In this document: positions 54,282 to 63,900 of the stretch, piece by piece
Layout: each line of letters begins with the position of its first letter
Position numbering within the stretch: the stretch's first letter is position 1
From: Thalassobius sp049116315
Lineage (GTDB): Bacteria > Pseudomonadota > Alphaproteobacteria > Rhodobacterales > Rhodobacteraceae
Assembly: GCA_049116315.1 (NCBI GenBank)
Contig: JAGDZD010000004.1
Location: forward strand, 500,064-564,063
DNA length: 64,000 nt
Direction: 5' to 3'
Notes under the pieces: model-generated
Database searches by the model: none
Seen by the model: the letters and a program-made list of their open reading frames with translations, nothing else
Told to the model about the DNA's origin: nothing
Translations under genes and position numbers: made by a program

Positions 54282-54707
54282 CTAGATCTCTGGCGTCCAA
54301 TCTGGCTGCGTCGCAAACGACACAACCTCTGTGCCAATCTGATCCCAATGCGGCTTATCCCGGTCAAAAATGACGACCTCGATCTCAAGCCCCTCCGCAT
54401 CGTCAAATGTGCCAAGCGATAACGTCAGATGCCCCGGCGACCGGGTGTTGCTGCCATAAATCGGGCTGCCACACGTTGCGCAGAATGTCTTTGTGACTTT
54501 GGATCCATTGCCTGAGTCATAGCTAAATTCACTCAGGGGCCCGCTCACCACAACGGTGTCAGAACCAAACATAGCCCCCACCGAATGGCCGGTCCCACTT
54601 AACCGGCGGCACTCTTCGCAATGGCATTGCGCGACGACAACGGGTGATCCTTTGGCCACAAAAGTGACGGCGCCACAAAGGCACTTTCCTGTATAGTGCT
54701 TGGTCAT
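54282..54707 (-). CDS. GFA family zinc protein
   Basis: The 141-residue protein has the GFA zinc motifs: KCLCGAV, CHCEECRR, and FCATCGSPIY. The family is named after a glutathione-dependent formaldehyde-activating enzyme, but most members are uncharacterised. ATG 54707 is preferred; the frame is open to 54770. Confidence 0.9.
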   Translation of the reverse strand: MTKHYTGKCLCGAVTFVAKGSPVVVAQCHCEECRRLSGTGHSVGAMFGSDTVVVSGPLSEFSYDSGNGSKVTKTFCATCGSPIYGSNTRSPGHLTLSLGTFDDAEGLEIEVVIFDRDKPHWDQIGTEVVSFATQPDWTPEI

Positions 54708-55186
54708 TTGCCAAACACTAGAGCGCGGGTGAAAGAGCGCAACATGAAATTGAATTGGGCCCGTCTTCATTTGTCCGCAATGCGCTAGGGATAGACGTCC
54801 ATCACAAACGGCCCCAAAATCTATGCGTCGATAAACTCGTCATCATGCAGGCGCAGAGTGTTTATGAAAACAAAGTGCCCCTTGTCAGTTTTTAGGAACC
54901 CAAAAGCTACGAAAACTAGAGAGATTAGCTCATCTTGTTGATTTGATTAAGCAGCATGTTGGAAGTGGTGCAAACGTCGCGCTTGCGCAAAGCAGCAACG
55001 TCCCTCTCCACAAAAGAGCTCAGAGCCAACTTCAGATACGGCGCCTCATCCGCTCCAAATTGGTTTCAGTTAGAGCTAAGAACAGCCTATTGCTGTCCTT
55101 CAATTGATAGATCTGGTTCTGCGGCAGCAGTCTGAAAAGTGGGTATTTACTCGGCCACTAAGGAAAGCCAATGCTCCAAATCGCCA
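54708..55186. other. Non-coding stretch of lower G+C
   Basis: This 479-bp region between the GFA gene and the next ORF has no frame with coding character on either strand. Its base composition is more AT-rich than the preceding 50 kb, marking the start of the less dense right end of the window. Confidence 0.45.
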
Positions 55187-55633
55187 TTAACAAATTAGAT
55201 TGTCTAGGGTGCCATCTGGCGGAGTGTCATCATCAACCTTATGATCATCGATCCCATCTACTTCTGTAGTAATGCAACTTTCCAGCGCATCTTTGTCCTC
55301 CGATTCCACGAGGCAAAGCTGAAGTGCCCGACCGGTTGCAATCGACTTATGGCTGAAATTTGCCAGCAATAGGTTGGGGCCGTCGGGGTCAAATGGGGTG
55401 CCGGGTGCGATCCCGTACTTCGCGTATTCTTCCACGACAATTGGGTTATACGCCCAACTCTGACTGGCGTACAAGGCACCCAAAGATACGCAAGACGCTA
55501 CCCTTGACTGAACTCTAGACTCAAACAAAGCATCTCGGGTTTGACTAGACTGATGAACCGCAATGCCAATCGATACAATGACGGCAACAGCAGCCACCAG
55601 TAGACTTCCCACCTCAACTTTCGAAACTGCCAC
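55187..55633 (-). CDS. Hypothetical membrane-anchored protein
   Basis: The 148-residue product has one N-terminal transmembrane helix (SLLVAAVAVIVSIGIAVHQSS) and a C-terminal part with four cysteines (ASCVSL, LQLCLVE, LESCITT, NLIC). No domain is recognised. It is isolated in AT-richer DNA. Confidence 0.6.
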   Translation of the reverse strand: MAVSKVEVGSLLVAAVAVIVSIGIAVHQSSQTRDALFESRVQSRVASCVSLGALYASQSWAYNPIVVEEYAKYGIAPGTPFDPDGPNLLLANFSHKSIATGRALQLCLVESEDKDALESCITTEVDGIDDHKVDDDTPPDGTLDNLIC

Positions 55634-55988
55634 AGCCGTTCTTCCTTCTACTTTCTGAGCAGACTAACGGTGAGCGATTAATACGGCAACGGCCCAAAGC
55701 GAACACAACGGGTGCGACCGTCGGTCGGAAACCTGACATTAGCTGCAAGAGCGAAGCAACACGGAGTTTCAGCAAAAGCGGACATTTTCCGAACATGCAC
55801 GAGCCTCCTCGCGCCCGCCCAAAAGCATTCGTTCACATGGCACAAGGAAGAAAACTCTGATCTCATTCTTTGCAGAGCTGAAACGATCATTGTGCCAAAT
55901 TAACCACCTTTGCGCACGGCTGTCAGGCATTGCAGTAGGATCCATTCTGCAGCTCCGCTTCATCCAGCCTCGGACCGTGCGTCCAGCG
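55634..55988. other. Intergenic region downstream of the RTX gene
   Basis: The 355-bp region has no supported gene. Short ORFs here overlap on both strands without coding character. No clear terminator for the RTX gene was found. Confidence 0.4.
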
Positions 55989-58900
55989 TTACACCAAGAT
56001 CATATCATCCATGATTTGCGCGACAGTGAAACCTTCAAAAGTCACGGTTGTGCCTTGATCCGAGAACACAGCACCTGTGTTGCCTTGAGCGAAATGGCTT
56101 CGCGCCTCGCCGACCGTATTGTACCCGAATTCCTTCAGGTACACATAATCCCAGACCTCCAGATCCAGCACCACATCATTGCTCGCCTCAGACTGTAGGA
56201 ATACAAACTGATCGGCCAATTTTCCGCCGACCAAAACATTCGTCCCAGTGCCGCCGTTGACTACGTCATCGGTGCCAAGCCCTCGAATATAGGCCTTCAC
56301 GTCCTCTTCGGTATTCCGAATGAACTCGAGGCTTTGCGAGAAACCTTCAACGATATTGGCCCTCGTAAAGGTGTCGCTCAGTTGTGCTGTCCAGCTGTCG
56401 ATTTCACTTTGGGTCACGTCACCTTGCGCAAAATCACGGTTCAACACATTGTTATATAGAAGCTTAACAAAGTCGCCATCATCGCTGATCGCCCCATAGA
56501 TGTTGGCGAATTCGAGTGAGTTGGTAAAGCCCGAGATCACATCTGTCAGGGATTGCCCACTCGACAAACTGTCCGCCCACGACCCAAAACCGCCCGCATC
56601 CGGCGCGCGGTTCAGAGTTGCCTGATACAGACGAAACACATCATCCGCCCAAATCGCAGGATTTGAATTGACGGCAAGGGCATTGGCAGCAGCTGTGCTG
56701 CTATTGATCAGTTCGCGACTTTCGGCGAAACCGTTGATCACATCGGCGCGGGTGAATGTGTCCGAGATGCGGTTTGTCCAGCTGTCAATCTCACCCTGGG
56801 TAACTTCGCCCTGATCGAAATCGCGCCCCAAAACATTGATGTACAACCGCTTAACCAATCCCGCATCATCTAGTGCGTTGTAGACGTTACCAAATTCGCG
56901 CGAGCCAACAAATCCATCACGCACCTGTTCCAAGGTCGTCTCACCTTGCAGCAATTTCGAGGTCCAGGCCTTGTGCCCTGCCTCATCTGGTGCGCGGTTG
57001 AAAGTTGTTTGGTATAGACGAAACACTTGGTTGGCTTCTACCAAGGCATAGCGGACCTCAAAACCATCGGCAAAAAGGAAATCGTCGCCTGCACCGCCTT
57101 GAAGTGTGTCGCCGCCGCCACCGCCTTCGATAGTATCGTTGCCATCCCCCCCGTCGAGCAAGTTGACACTATTGTCCCCGGATAAGACGTCATTGCCGTT
57201 GGTTGCCCCTCCACCTAGTCCGGGATCTCCTCGCAACTGAGCATAAGTCAGTGATTTGTCATCGAACCGGACAAACTCAACATCGTCGTTGATGCGGTCC
57301 ACGCCTTCTGATGTCGTGACCTCCAGATAGGTGCCTCTGTCCACCACCGATGCGCTTTCGCTTTGGCTGGAGAAGATGGCTGTATCGTTGCCTGTTCCAC
57401 CAGTGATTGTGTCATTGCCCTGCGCGCCCCAGATAAGGTCATCTCCGGTCCCGCCGTCTGCGATGTCATCCCCGGTCCCCAGCTCAATTGTGTCATTTCC
57501 ATCTCCGCCAAAGACTTCGTCGTTGCCGTCATCACCAGTCAAAACGTCGTCCCCGGCGCGCCCTTCAACGGTATCGTTGCCAATTCCGCCATTGAGAACA
57601 TTGGTACCTACCGTACCACGAATGGTCTCTGACGCAGATCCGCCTGTGACGTTCTCGACGCTGCCAAACGTCGCCAGAAGGAGCCCTCCGATGGTAAACG
57701 TGCTTTCGAGATCAAGGATCAGGTCACTCGCAAACACGGTCGAGTTGTAGCTGTTAAAATAGCGGTCTTGGCCCGCCCCCCCGTTGATGACGTTCCTTTC
57801 CCCGGTGGTTCCACTGAACCTATCATCACCGGCACCCCCATCTAGGGTGTCGGTATCACTGCCACCTTCAAGCACATCGTCGCCCGCGCCACCAAACAGT
57901 TGGTCAAAGCCCGCGCCCCCATACAACAAATCGTCGCCCGCCAGGCCTTGTAAGGTGTCTTGGCCCGCGCCACCTGACAAAATGTCAACAAGATCAGAAC
58001 GATTACGCCCCGCCAACAGGTTGTTGTCCGCATTGCCCGTCCCGCGCTGTGTGCCTGTCAGCGCGACAAGTGTTAGGTTCTCGACGTTGTCACCCAAAGT
58101 GTAGTCAATGCTACTGAGCACCTCGTCGGTTCCAATCACATTGTCCTCGACCACATCATCGCCCGCATCATCGACAACGTAGGTGTCATTGCCAGCGCCG
58201 CCCTCCATCAAGTCGGCCCCTGTGCCGCCGTTGAGGATATCGCTGACAAATGCGGCGCCTCCTCCAATCAAATGGTCGTTGCCAGCTGCACCCGACAACA
58301 ATCCACCGGAGCTGGAGGCTGTGATCACGTTGTCAAGCGCGTTGCCTGACCCAGTCTGCGCAGAGCCTGTCAGAGTCAGGTTCTCGACATTGGCGGTGTT
58401 CGCTCCGTCCAAACTGAAATCGACGCTGCTAAGAATGGTGTCGAAACCCGCATCGGCGCGTTCATCGATTACGTAGTTGTTTGCATCGACGACATAGGTG
58501 TCATTGCCAGCGCCGCCTTCAAGCGTATCAAGGCCTGCAAAGCCGCGCAGAACATCGTCCCCATTGCTGCCACTCAGCCGATTTACGCCCGCGTCGCCAG
58601 TCAAGGTGTCATTGCCAGCGCCGCCAACAAGAACTTCGATTCCAAACGACGTCAGTACACCAGTTTCGGAGAGCCTCGAACCATCACCCAAATCCCGTTC
58701 GAATGTGAAGTCACCACTATTCAACGAATACCCAACATCACCGTTGGTCGCAAACACGATCCCATCGGTACCATCGTCGCCACTCAGTGTAGTCGCTCCG
58801 ATGCTGGAAAATCCGCCACGGATAAAAAAGGTATCGTCGCCTGCATTCCCGAACAATCGGTCAGCCCCTGCGCCAACTTCGAAACGGTCATTGCCTTCGC

Positions 58901-61886
58901 CGCCCACGGCGTAATCGTCACCGTCGCCGTCCAAAATAACATCGTCACCGTTCTGCCCACCAAGAGTGTCGTTACCATCACCTCCTCTAAGGACGTCCCG
59001 ACCGTCGCCACCCAAGAGTGTGTCATTTCCCTCAAGGCCATCTAAAATATTGTCCCGATTGTTCCCTTCGAGAACGTTATTCAGGGCGCTACCTGTCCCG
59101 TTTAACGCTAGACCAGTCAGTGTGAGATTTTCGATCGCATCAGGGCCAAAGCTACCTGTAAGGCTGAAATCCAACGACGAAACAATCAGGTCAACACCCG
59201 TTCCGTCGTTGTTAATCACGTCGTTCACGCTGTCCACGTGGAAGGTGTCCGAGCCTGTCGCGCTGTTCAACGTGTCGTCGCCCAAGCCGCCGATCAGCGT
59301 ATCGTTGCCACTGCCACCAATGATCGTATCGTTGCCCGCCCCACCATCTATCAGGTCGTTATCTTCACCGCCGTCGATACTGTCGTTGCCGTCACCACCG
59401 CTTAGCGTATCATTGCCCGCGCGGCCGGTGATCGTGTCATCACCGCCACGTCCTTCAATGGTTTGCCCCGTTGCAGAACTAAGCAGGAAATCACCGTTGT
59501 TCGAGCCACGCAAAGTGGCACCTTCTTGGAAAATATACGCACTTTCAAAATTTCGAACAGTTGTGGGTGACGTGAGCTCGTCGGCCGTGATGGAACCCTC
59601 CGTCGTATCATCACCCAACGTGACCACCAGATTGGTGACAGCTAGGGTGGTGTCCAAACGCAACTCATTCGCGCCTGTTCCACCATCCAACAGCGCGTCA
59701 CCGTCGAAACCTGTTAGGACGCGGAAAATGTCATCGCCGGAATCACCGCGGAATTCACCGCCACCGGCCTCAATCAGCAGTAAGTCGTCTCCGGACCCGC
59801 CATTGACCGTGTCCTCGCCTGTACCTGCCCGCAAGCTGTCGTCATCATTGCCGCCGCTCAGCTGGTCATTGCCTTCGCCGCCTAGCAAAGTGTCATCACC
59901 CGCCGACCCGATTAAGGTGTCATCGCCTGCCAAACCGCTCAACGCGTTTGCCAATCCCGTTCCAATGATGCGGTTGTCCGACGCATTCCCTGTGCCATCG
60001 ATCGCGGTGAGGCTATTGGACAGAGTCAGATTTTCAAGACCCGCGCCCAAAGTGAAGTCGACGCTTGAAATCACCTCGTCCAACGTGCCGCCCGTATCGA
60101 TGATCCGGTCGCCCACATTGTCCACTGAATAGACGTCGCTGCCGTTTCCTCCAGACAGGCTGTCCGCACCCTCGCCGCCGGTAAGGTGGTCGTCACCTTC
60201 GCCGCCAAACAGTGTGTCATCGCCTGAATCGCCAAACAGACTGTCATCGCCATCATTGCCAATCAGGTCGTCTTGTCCGCCGCCTCCGATCAGCTGGTTG
60301 TCTAGCGCATTGCCAACAATATCATTGCTTAGCACGTTTCCTGTGCCATTGGTTGCTGTGCCGACCAGCGTTAGATTTTCGACACCTCCAGCGCCTACCG
60401 CGCCCAAATTGTCCTGATTCAGATCAAAACTAACGGAGCTGAGGACCAGATCTGTGCCCTGCCCACTGTTGATGATCACATCACCGTCGTCATCCACGAC
60501 AAACGTAACATCGCCGTTGCCGCGACCATCAAGCGTGTCGGCACCCGTGCCGCCATCAAGCGTATCATTTCCACCAGCACCGACGATGCTGTCGTCGCCG
60601 GCTAGCCCCCTCAGATGGTTGGCCCCGGCATTACCGTTGATTTCGTTATCATTCTCGTTCCCAGTGCCATTGACGACACTGTTCAACAGCGTCAGCACAT
60701 TCACGGGGCTGCCGTCAATGAAACCCGGCAGATCAAGACTATAGTCGATGGACGCGCGCACTTCCTGTCGCAGGCTGCCACCCGTGATGATCACATCTGC
60801 CAAATTGTCGACGAAGAAGACGTTGCTTCCAAAGCCGCCGTCCATCGTGTCAGCACCCGCGCCACCGTCAATCGTGTCATCCCCGTCGGTCGCAGTGATG
60901 CTGTCGTTACCGGTGCCCCCGGTTAGAAAATTATCACCCGCGCCGACGACAATAGTGTCATTGCCTGCACCGCCTTCGACGATCTGATCATCCGAGGAGG
61001 TCAGCGTGATGCTGTCGGCGCCGGCACCGCCTTGAACGGTGTTTTCACCAGAAATCGCAGTGATGGTGTCATCACCCTCGCCACCATCAATGACGTCATT
61101 GCCCGCGGCCGCGTCAATAACATCATTACCCGCGCCGCCAAAAATGGTGTCGTCGCCAGCACCAGTGGTGACTGTGTCGTTGTCATCGCCCGCATCTACG
61201 AGCTGAGAAAGAGAACCCAAAAGGCTAATCGTGTCATTGCCCGTGCCACCGACGACAGTATTTTCGCCAAAAGCGGAAATTATGGTGTCGTTGCCTGCGC
61301 CACCATTCAGGCTGTCATCGTTGTCATTGCCGACCAAAGAGTCGTCACCGTCTCCGCCGATCAGTGTGTCGTTGCCGTTGTTCCCGAAAAGTCGGTCGTT
61401 CCCCGCCCCACCATAGATGCTGTCGTTACCATCCATGCCAGGCAAAACGTCGTTTCCGGCTTCGCCCAACAGCGTGTCATCGCCTGAGTAACCCCACAGG
61501 GTGTCGTGGCCGTCGTCTCCGGTAAGCAGATTATCGAGGGCATTTCCGTTCATCTCGTTGTTATAAGTGTTTCCATGCCCCTCAATAGCCTCATCCGTAA
61601 GAGTTAGCCTAAGGACAAAGCCTGTCGTACTTTGTGACAAATCGTAAGAGACTGACGAAAAAACAAAGTCTACGCCAGTGCTGACAATAACGTCACCGGC
61701 TGAATCGACGTAGTAGGTATTAAACCCGCCGCCGCCCTCCATCGAGTCGTCGCCCGTGCCGCCGTCGATGGTATCGTTGTCCCCCAGCCCAATCAGTGTA
61801 TCGTTCCCACCGTTCCCATTAATTCTGTCCGAGGACTCTGAGCCTGTGATTTCCTCGGCCGTGTCGTTGCCAGTAAAGATGGGCAT
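55989..61886 (-). CDS. Giant RTX calcium-binding repeat protein with duplicated DUF4214 modules
   Basis: The 1965-residue protein begins MPIFTGNDTAEEITGSESSD without a Sec signal. Residues 1-1610 are dominated by nonapeptide RTX repeats (GGxGxDxLx) that bind calcium, arranged in larger units with spacers such as VDxxGDVI and ENLTLxGxAxxGTGN. Residues about 1612-1867 hold four DUF4214 units of the type VFRLYQTTFNRAPDEAG, arranged as a duplicated pair. The last 95 residues resemble a type I secretion signal, ending AQIMDDMILV. It is probably secreted by a type I system, none of which is in the window, and may act in surface structure, adhesion or enzyme display. No catalytic domain is seen. AGGA lies just before the ATG. 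Confidence 0.9.
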   Translation of the reverse strand: MPIFTGNDTAEEITGSESSDRINGNGGNDTLIGLGDNDTIDGGTGDDSMEGGGGFNTYYVDSAGDVIVSTGVDFVFSSVSYDLSQSTTGFVLRLTLTDEAIEGHGNTYNNEMNGNALDNLLTGDDGHDTLWGYSGDDTLLGEAGNDVLPGMDGNDSIYGGAGNDRLFGNNGNDTLIGGDGDDSLVGNDNDDSLNGGAGNDTIISAFGENTVVGGTGNDTISLLGSLSQLVDAGDDNDTVTTGAGDDTIFGGAGNDVIDAAAGNDVIDGGEGDDTITAISGENTVQGGAGADSITLTSSDDQIVEGGAGNDTIVVGAGDNFLTGGTGNDSITATDGDDTIDGGAGADTMDGGFGSNVFFVDNLADVIITGGSLRQEVRASIDYSLDLPGFIDGSPVNVLTLLNSVVNGTGNENDNEINGNAGANHLRGLAGDDSIVGAGGNDTLDGGTGADTLDGRGNGDVTFVVDDDGDVIINSGQGTDLVLSSVSFDLNQDNLGAVGAGGVENLTLVGTATNGTGNVLSNDIVGNALDNQLIGGGGQDDLIGNDGDDSLFGDSGDDTLFGGEGDDHLTGGEGADSLSGGNGSDVYSVDNVGDRIIDTGGTLDEVISSVDFTLGAGLENLTLSNSLTAIDGTGNASDNRIIGTGLANALSGLAGDDTLIGSAGDDTLLGGEGNDQLSGGNDDDSLRAGTGEDTVNGGSGDDLLLIEAGGGEFRGDSGDDIFRVLTGFDGDALLDGGTGANELRLDTTLAVTNLVVTLGDDTTEGSITADELTSPTTVRNFESAYIFQEGATLRGSNNGDFLLSSATGQTIEGRGGDDTITGRAGNDTLSGGDGNDSIDGGEDNDLIDGGAGNDTIIGGSGNDTLIGGLGDDTLNSATGSDTFHVDSVNDVINNDGTGVDLIVSSLDFSLTGSFGPDAIENLTLTGLALNGTGSALNNVLEGNNRDNILDGLEGNDTLLGGDGRDVLRGGDGNDTLGGQNGDDVILDGDGDDYAVGGEGNDRFEVGAGADRLFGNAGDDTFFIRGGFSSIGATTLSGDDGTDGIVFATNGDVGYSLNSGDFTFERDLGDGSRLSETGVLTSFGIEVLVGGAGNDTLTGDAGVNRLSGSNGDDVLRGFAGLDTLEGGAGNDTYVVDANNYVIDERADAGFDTILSSVDFSLDGANTANVENLTLTGSAQTGSGNALDNVITASSSGGLLSGAAGNDHLIGGGAAFVSDILNGGTGADLMEGGAGNDTYVVDDAGDDVVEDNVIGTDEVLSSIDYTLGDNVENLTLVALTGTQRGTGNADNNLLAGRNRSDLVDILSGGAGQDTLQGLAGDDLLYGGAGFDQLFGGAGDDVLEGGSDTDTLDGGAGDDRFSGTTGERNVINGGAGQDRYFNSYNSTVFASDLILDLESTFTIGGLLLATFGSVENVTGGSASETIRGTVGTNVLNGGIGNDTVEGRAGDDVLTGDDGNDEVFGGDGNDTIELGTGDDIADGGTGDDLIWGAQGNDTITGGTGNDTAIFSSQSESASVVDRGTYLEVTTSEGVDRINDDVEFVRFDDKSLTYAQLRGDPGLGGGATNGNDVLSGDNSVNLLDGGDGNDTIEGGGGGDTLQGGAGDDFLFADGFEVRYALVEANQVFRLYQTTFNRAPDEAGHKAWTSKLLQGETTLEQVRDGFVGSREFGNVYNALDDAGLVKRLYINVLGRDFDQGEVTQGEIDSWTNRISDTFTRADVINGFAESRELINSSTAAANALAVNSNPAIWADDVFRLYQATLNRAPDAGGFGSWADSLSSGQSLTDVISGFTNSLEFANIYGAISDDGDFVKLLYNNVLNRDFAQGDVTQSEIDSWTAQLSDTFTRANIVEGFSQSLEFIRNTEEDVKAYIRGLGTDDVVNGGTGTNVLVGGKLADQFVFLQSEASNDVVLDLEVWDYVYLKEFGYNTVGEARSHFAQGNTGAVFSDQGTTVTFEGFTVAQIMDDMILV
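56286..57053 (-). repeat. Duplicated DUF4214 block within the RTX gene
   Basis: Two consecutive copies of a two-unit DUF4214 module encode VFRLYQTTFNRAPDEAG/LVKRLYINVLGRDFDQGEV and VFRLYQATLNRAPDAGG/FVKLLYNNVLNRDFAQGDV. The match between copies indicates an internal tandem duplication. Confidence 0.85.
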
Positions 61887-62501
61887 GTGTAATTCCTAAG
61901 TTGCTTGTGGGCTGGCAGCCCCGAAAGGAAGCCGCAGTAATAGCCATCCACACGGAAGAGCTTCTTCCTATTGAAAGGGGTAGTATTGGATTGAAACCAC
62001 CCAAAACGTTGCCAAGAAGTAAAAAAGAAAGGCGACACAAAGGCAGCGATGTTACGCGCAATCCGAGGATAGACACCAATTAGGTCGTTCGTCAAATGGA
62101 GTTGGTTTTCAAAGCGACCTGTTCTCTGGTAAGGCGTAGATTTTCAGCAACTTAAGCTCTCCATTTCCTGGTGCCAGCGTTCCGTCCGCCGTCAAAAGCA
62201 CAGTGCAGGTGGGTTTTACGAACTTTTGGCGGAATGCTGCCAAAACGAAAACTCTCATCCAGTTTTCGGAAACTGTTAAAGTTGACCTGAAATCGATGTG
62301 AAAAGCGATCAGTCGAAAACTCATTGGGCACGGCCACAAACGCTTCCAAGTCGTCGTCAGAACCGTCCCGTCAGAACGGTCGAGCATGCAGAAACCTTGT
62401 ACAAAAAGGTGGTGATACGCACTATCACATTCCATTCGCGCGGCATTGCAATCTCCGTTTTTTGCGCAAAACTTCCGCCAGCAGTTGAGCAATAATGTGT
62501 T
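61887..62501. other. Poorly coding region upstream of the RTX gene
   Basis: This 615-bp region should include the RTX promoter. A minus-strand ORF at 62109-62492 (127 codons) and an overlapping one at 62152-62349 in another frame each look partly protein-like (for example FVAVPNEFSTDRFSHRFQVN in the shorter one), as if one gene had been frameshifted. Neither is recognisable, and no single intact gene can be supported. Confidence 0.35.
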
Positions 62502-63263
62502 TCAGATCCTATCCAACAATTCTGGTCTTAGATGGCGGTTCAAAGCCCAAAGAGGACGTGTCCGAACCAACCGTTGGGCCGAGGAACCTTGGTTCGACGA
62601 CACAAAGACTATCTCTATCAACCCTGAATTGCGTGCTGTGAGCTGCGCGCCATAGCGTCTGGCCGTTGCGTGACGGCATACAAGAGGCGCGGGCGAGTTC
62701 CCTCCAATTCGCGACATCAAGCAGACCAGTAGCATCGGCAAGGCCAAGGTAACCACTTCAGCGCCCTCTAATGGTATGTTCCAAAGAAAATGAACCGATG
62801 CTGTTGCGTCGATTGCTGGAATTGCACGTCTGTCTCTAAAGGCTCCGGTGAAACCGCACTGCCTGAGAAGCGCCAATGCCGTTTCTCCATCAATCTTTGG
62901 CCTAAGCTGGCTGGCCTGGTGAGCGCTCCAAATCTCTGGATATGTATACGCTACTTGTTTCCCTTTCTTCCGCAGATCTGCACCGATGTCTGGGACCTCC
63001 AGGCGTGGGAAATTTGAATTCAACCATTCTGCAAATGCAAATTTCAATGCATGATGCGTTTCTCCCTGAACCGCCGATTGTTTCGCAAGCTCTTCTTCAG
63101 TCAAAACAAGAAGCATGTCATGCATGAAATCGTTAACCTCATGAGTGGTCCAACCCGAGTGCTCACCGATCGCAGATTTGCCCGAACTGGCCTGTTGGCG
63201 AAACTGACGCCCTCCAGTGGTTCGGTAAGATTGGCCATCAGTAACAAGCAGGTCGCATCGCAT
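62502..63263 (-). CDS. Hypothetical protein, doubtful
   Basis: The 253-codon frame has no recognised domain. Its first 110 residues look moderately protein-like (EVNDFMHDMLLVLTEEELAK, ALKFAFAEWLNSNFP), while the last 60 are Arg-rich and irregular. There is no good ribosome-binding site. It could be a decayed gene or a chance ORF. Confidence 0.3.
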   Translation of the reverse strand: MRCDLLVTDGQSYRTTGGRQFRQQASSGKSAIGEHSGWTTHEVNDFMHDMLLVLTEEELAKQSAVQGETHHALKFAFAEWLNSNFPRLEVPDIGADLRKKGKQVAYTYPEIWSAHQASQLRPKIDGETALALLRQCGFTGAFRDRRAIPAIDATASVHFLWNIPLEGAEVVTLALPMLLVCLMSRIGGNSPAPLVCRHATARRYGAQLTARNSGLIEIVFVSSNQGSSAQRLVRTRPLWALNRHLRPELLDRI

Positions 63264-63900
63264 CCGCGCCCCTACATAAATTGGTTGTTGCCTTCTGCAG
63301 CAGGCAAGGCATCGCTTATGTGCGCGTTGCTCGTTCCTTGGACGACTAAGCCGGAGATGTCGTTCAGTGGTCCGTAGTATTCTTCTACTTCACGACTAAG
63401 TGCATCCCGATGCTTGGCATCCCCCTGTCGGTGAGGGATCGTGCCAAATATCAAAAAACATTTCACTAGTATAGTTAGTTGAGAATAGCCAAAAAAGCGT
63501 CCTGACAATTACCTAAATCTCTTTACTCAACTGGCCCAAAGAGGGCGTTCATTTCGCGCATACATATGTTGGCTCCCTTGAACGCGAGGCGCAGGCTTGC
63601 CGTTTGCCACACCTGCAACAGCGTCGTGTCAGGGTGGCAAAAGCGTTATCAGAGCCCTCGCAAAACAACAGTGCTTCTGGGCACCAAACTCAGTTCCGCC
63701 CAGAAGGTGAACATTGCGAACGTGCGATAGGTTCAACTACGGGCCCCCACCATGCATGTGCATCGGTGTTAGATACGACGGCCAAGATTTCGTGAGCGAA
63801 ACTGCAAGGCAAACTTCAATCATTGAACGAAACAACGCGGCGTGGCATGCTGATTCCTATATTCTGCTGAATTTTCGCACTCCCAATCGGATTTTAAACA
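63264..63900. other. Poorly coding region before the right-edge gene
   Basis: This 637-bp stretch has no supported intact gene. A minus-strand frame at 63272-63508 ends in a fairly protein-like segment (DALSREVEEYYGPLNDISGL) and may be a gene remnant. A promoter for the gene at 63901 may lie here. Confidence 0.35.

Noticed and set aside
58966..60132. 388-codon plus-strand ORF opposite the RTX gene
   Set aside because: It is the antisense of GGxGxD repeats, giving a Ser/Pro-rich periodic translation with no domain; the minus-strand RTX frame explains the open frame.
56000..61900. Regularly spaced short repeats suggestive of a CRISPR array
   Set aside because: The repeats are degenerate, in frame and encode the RTX nonapeptide; there are no identical repeats with unique spacers.
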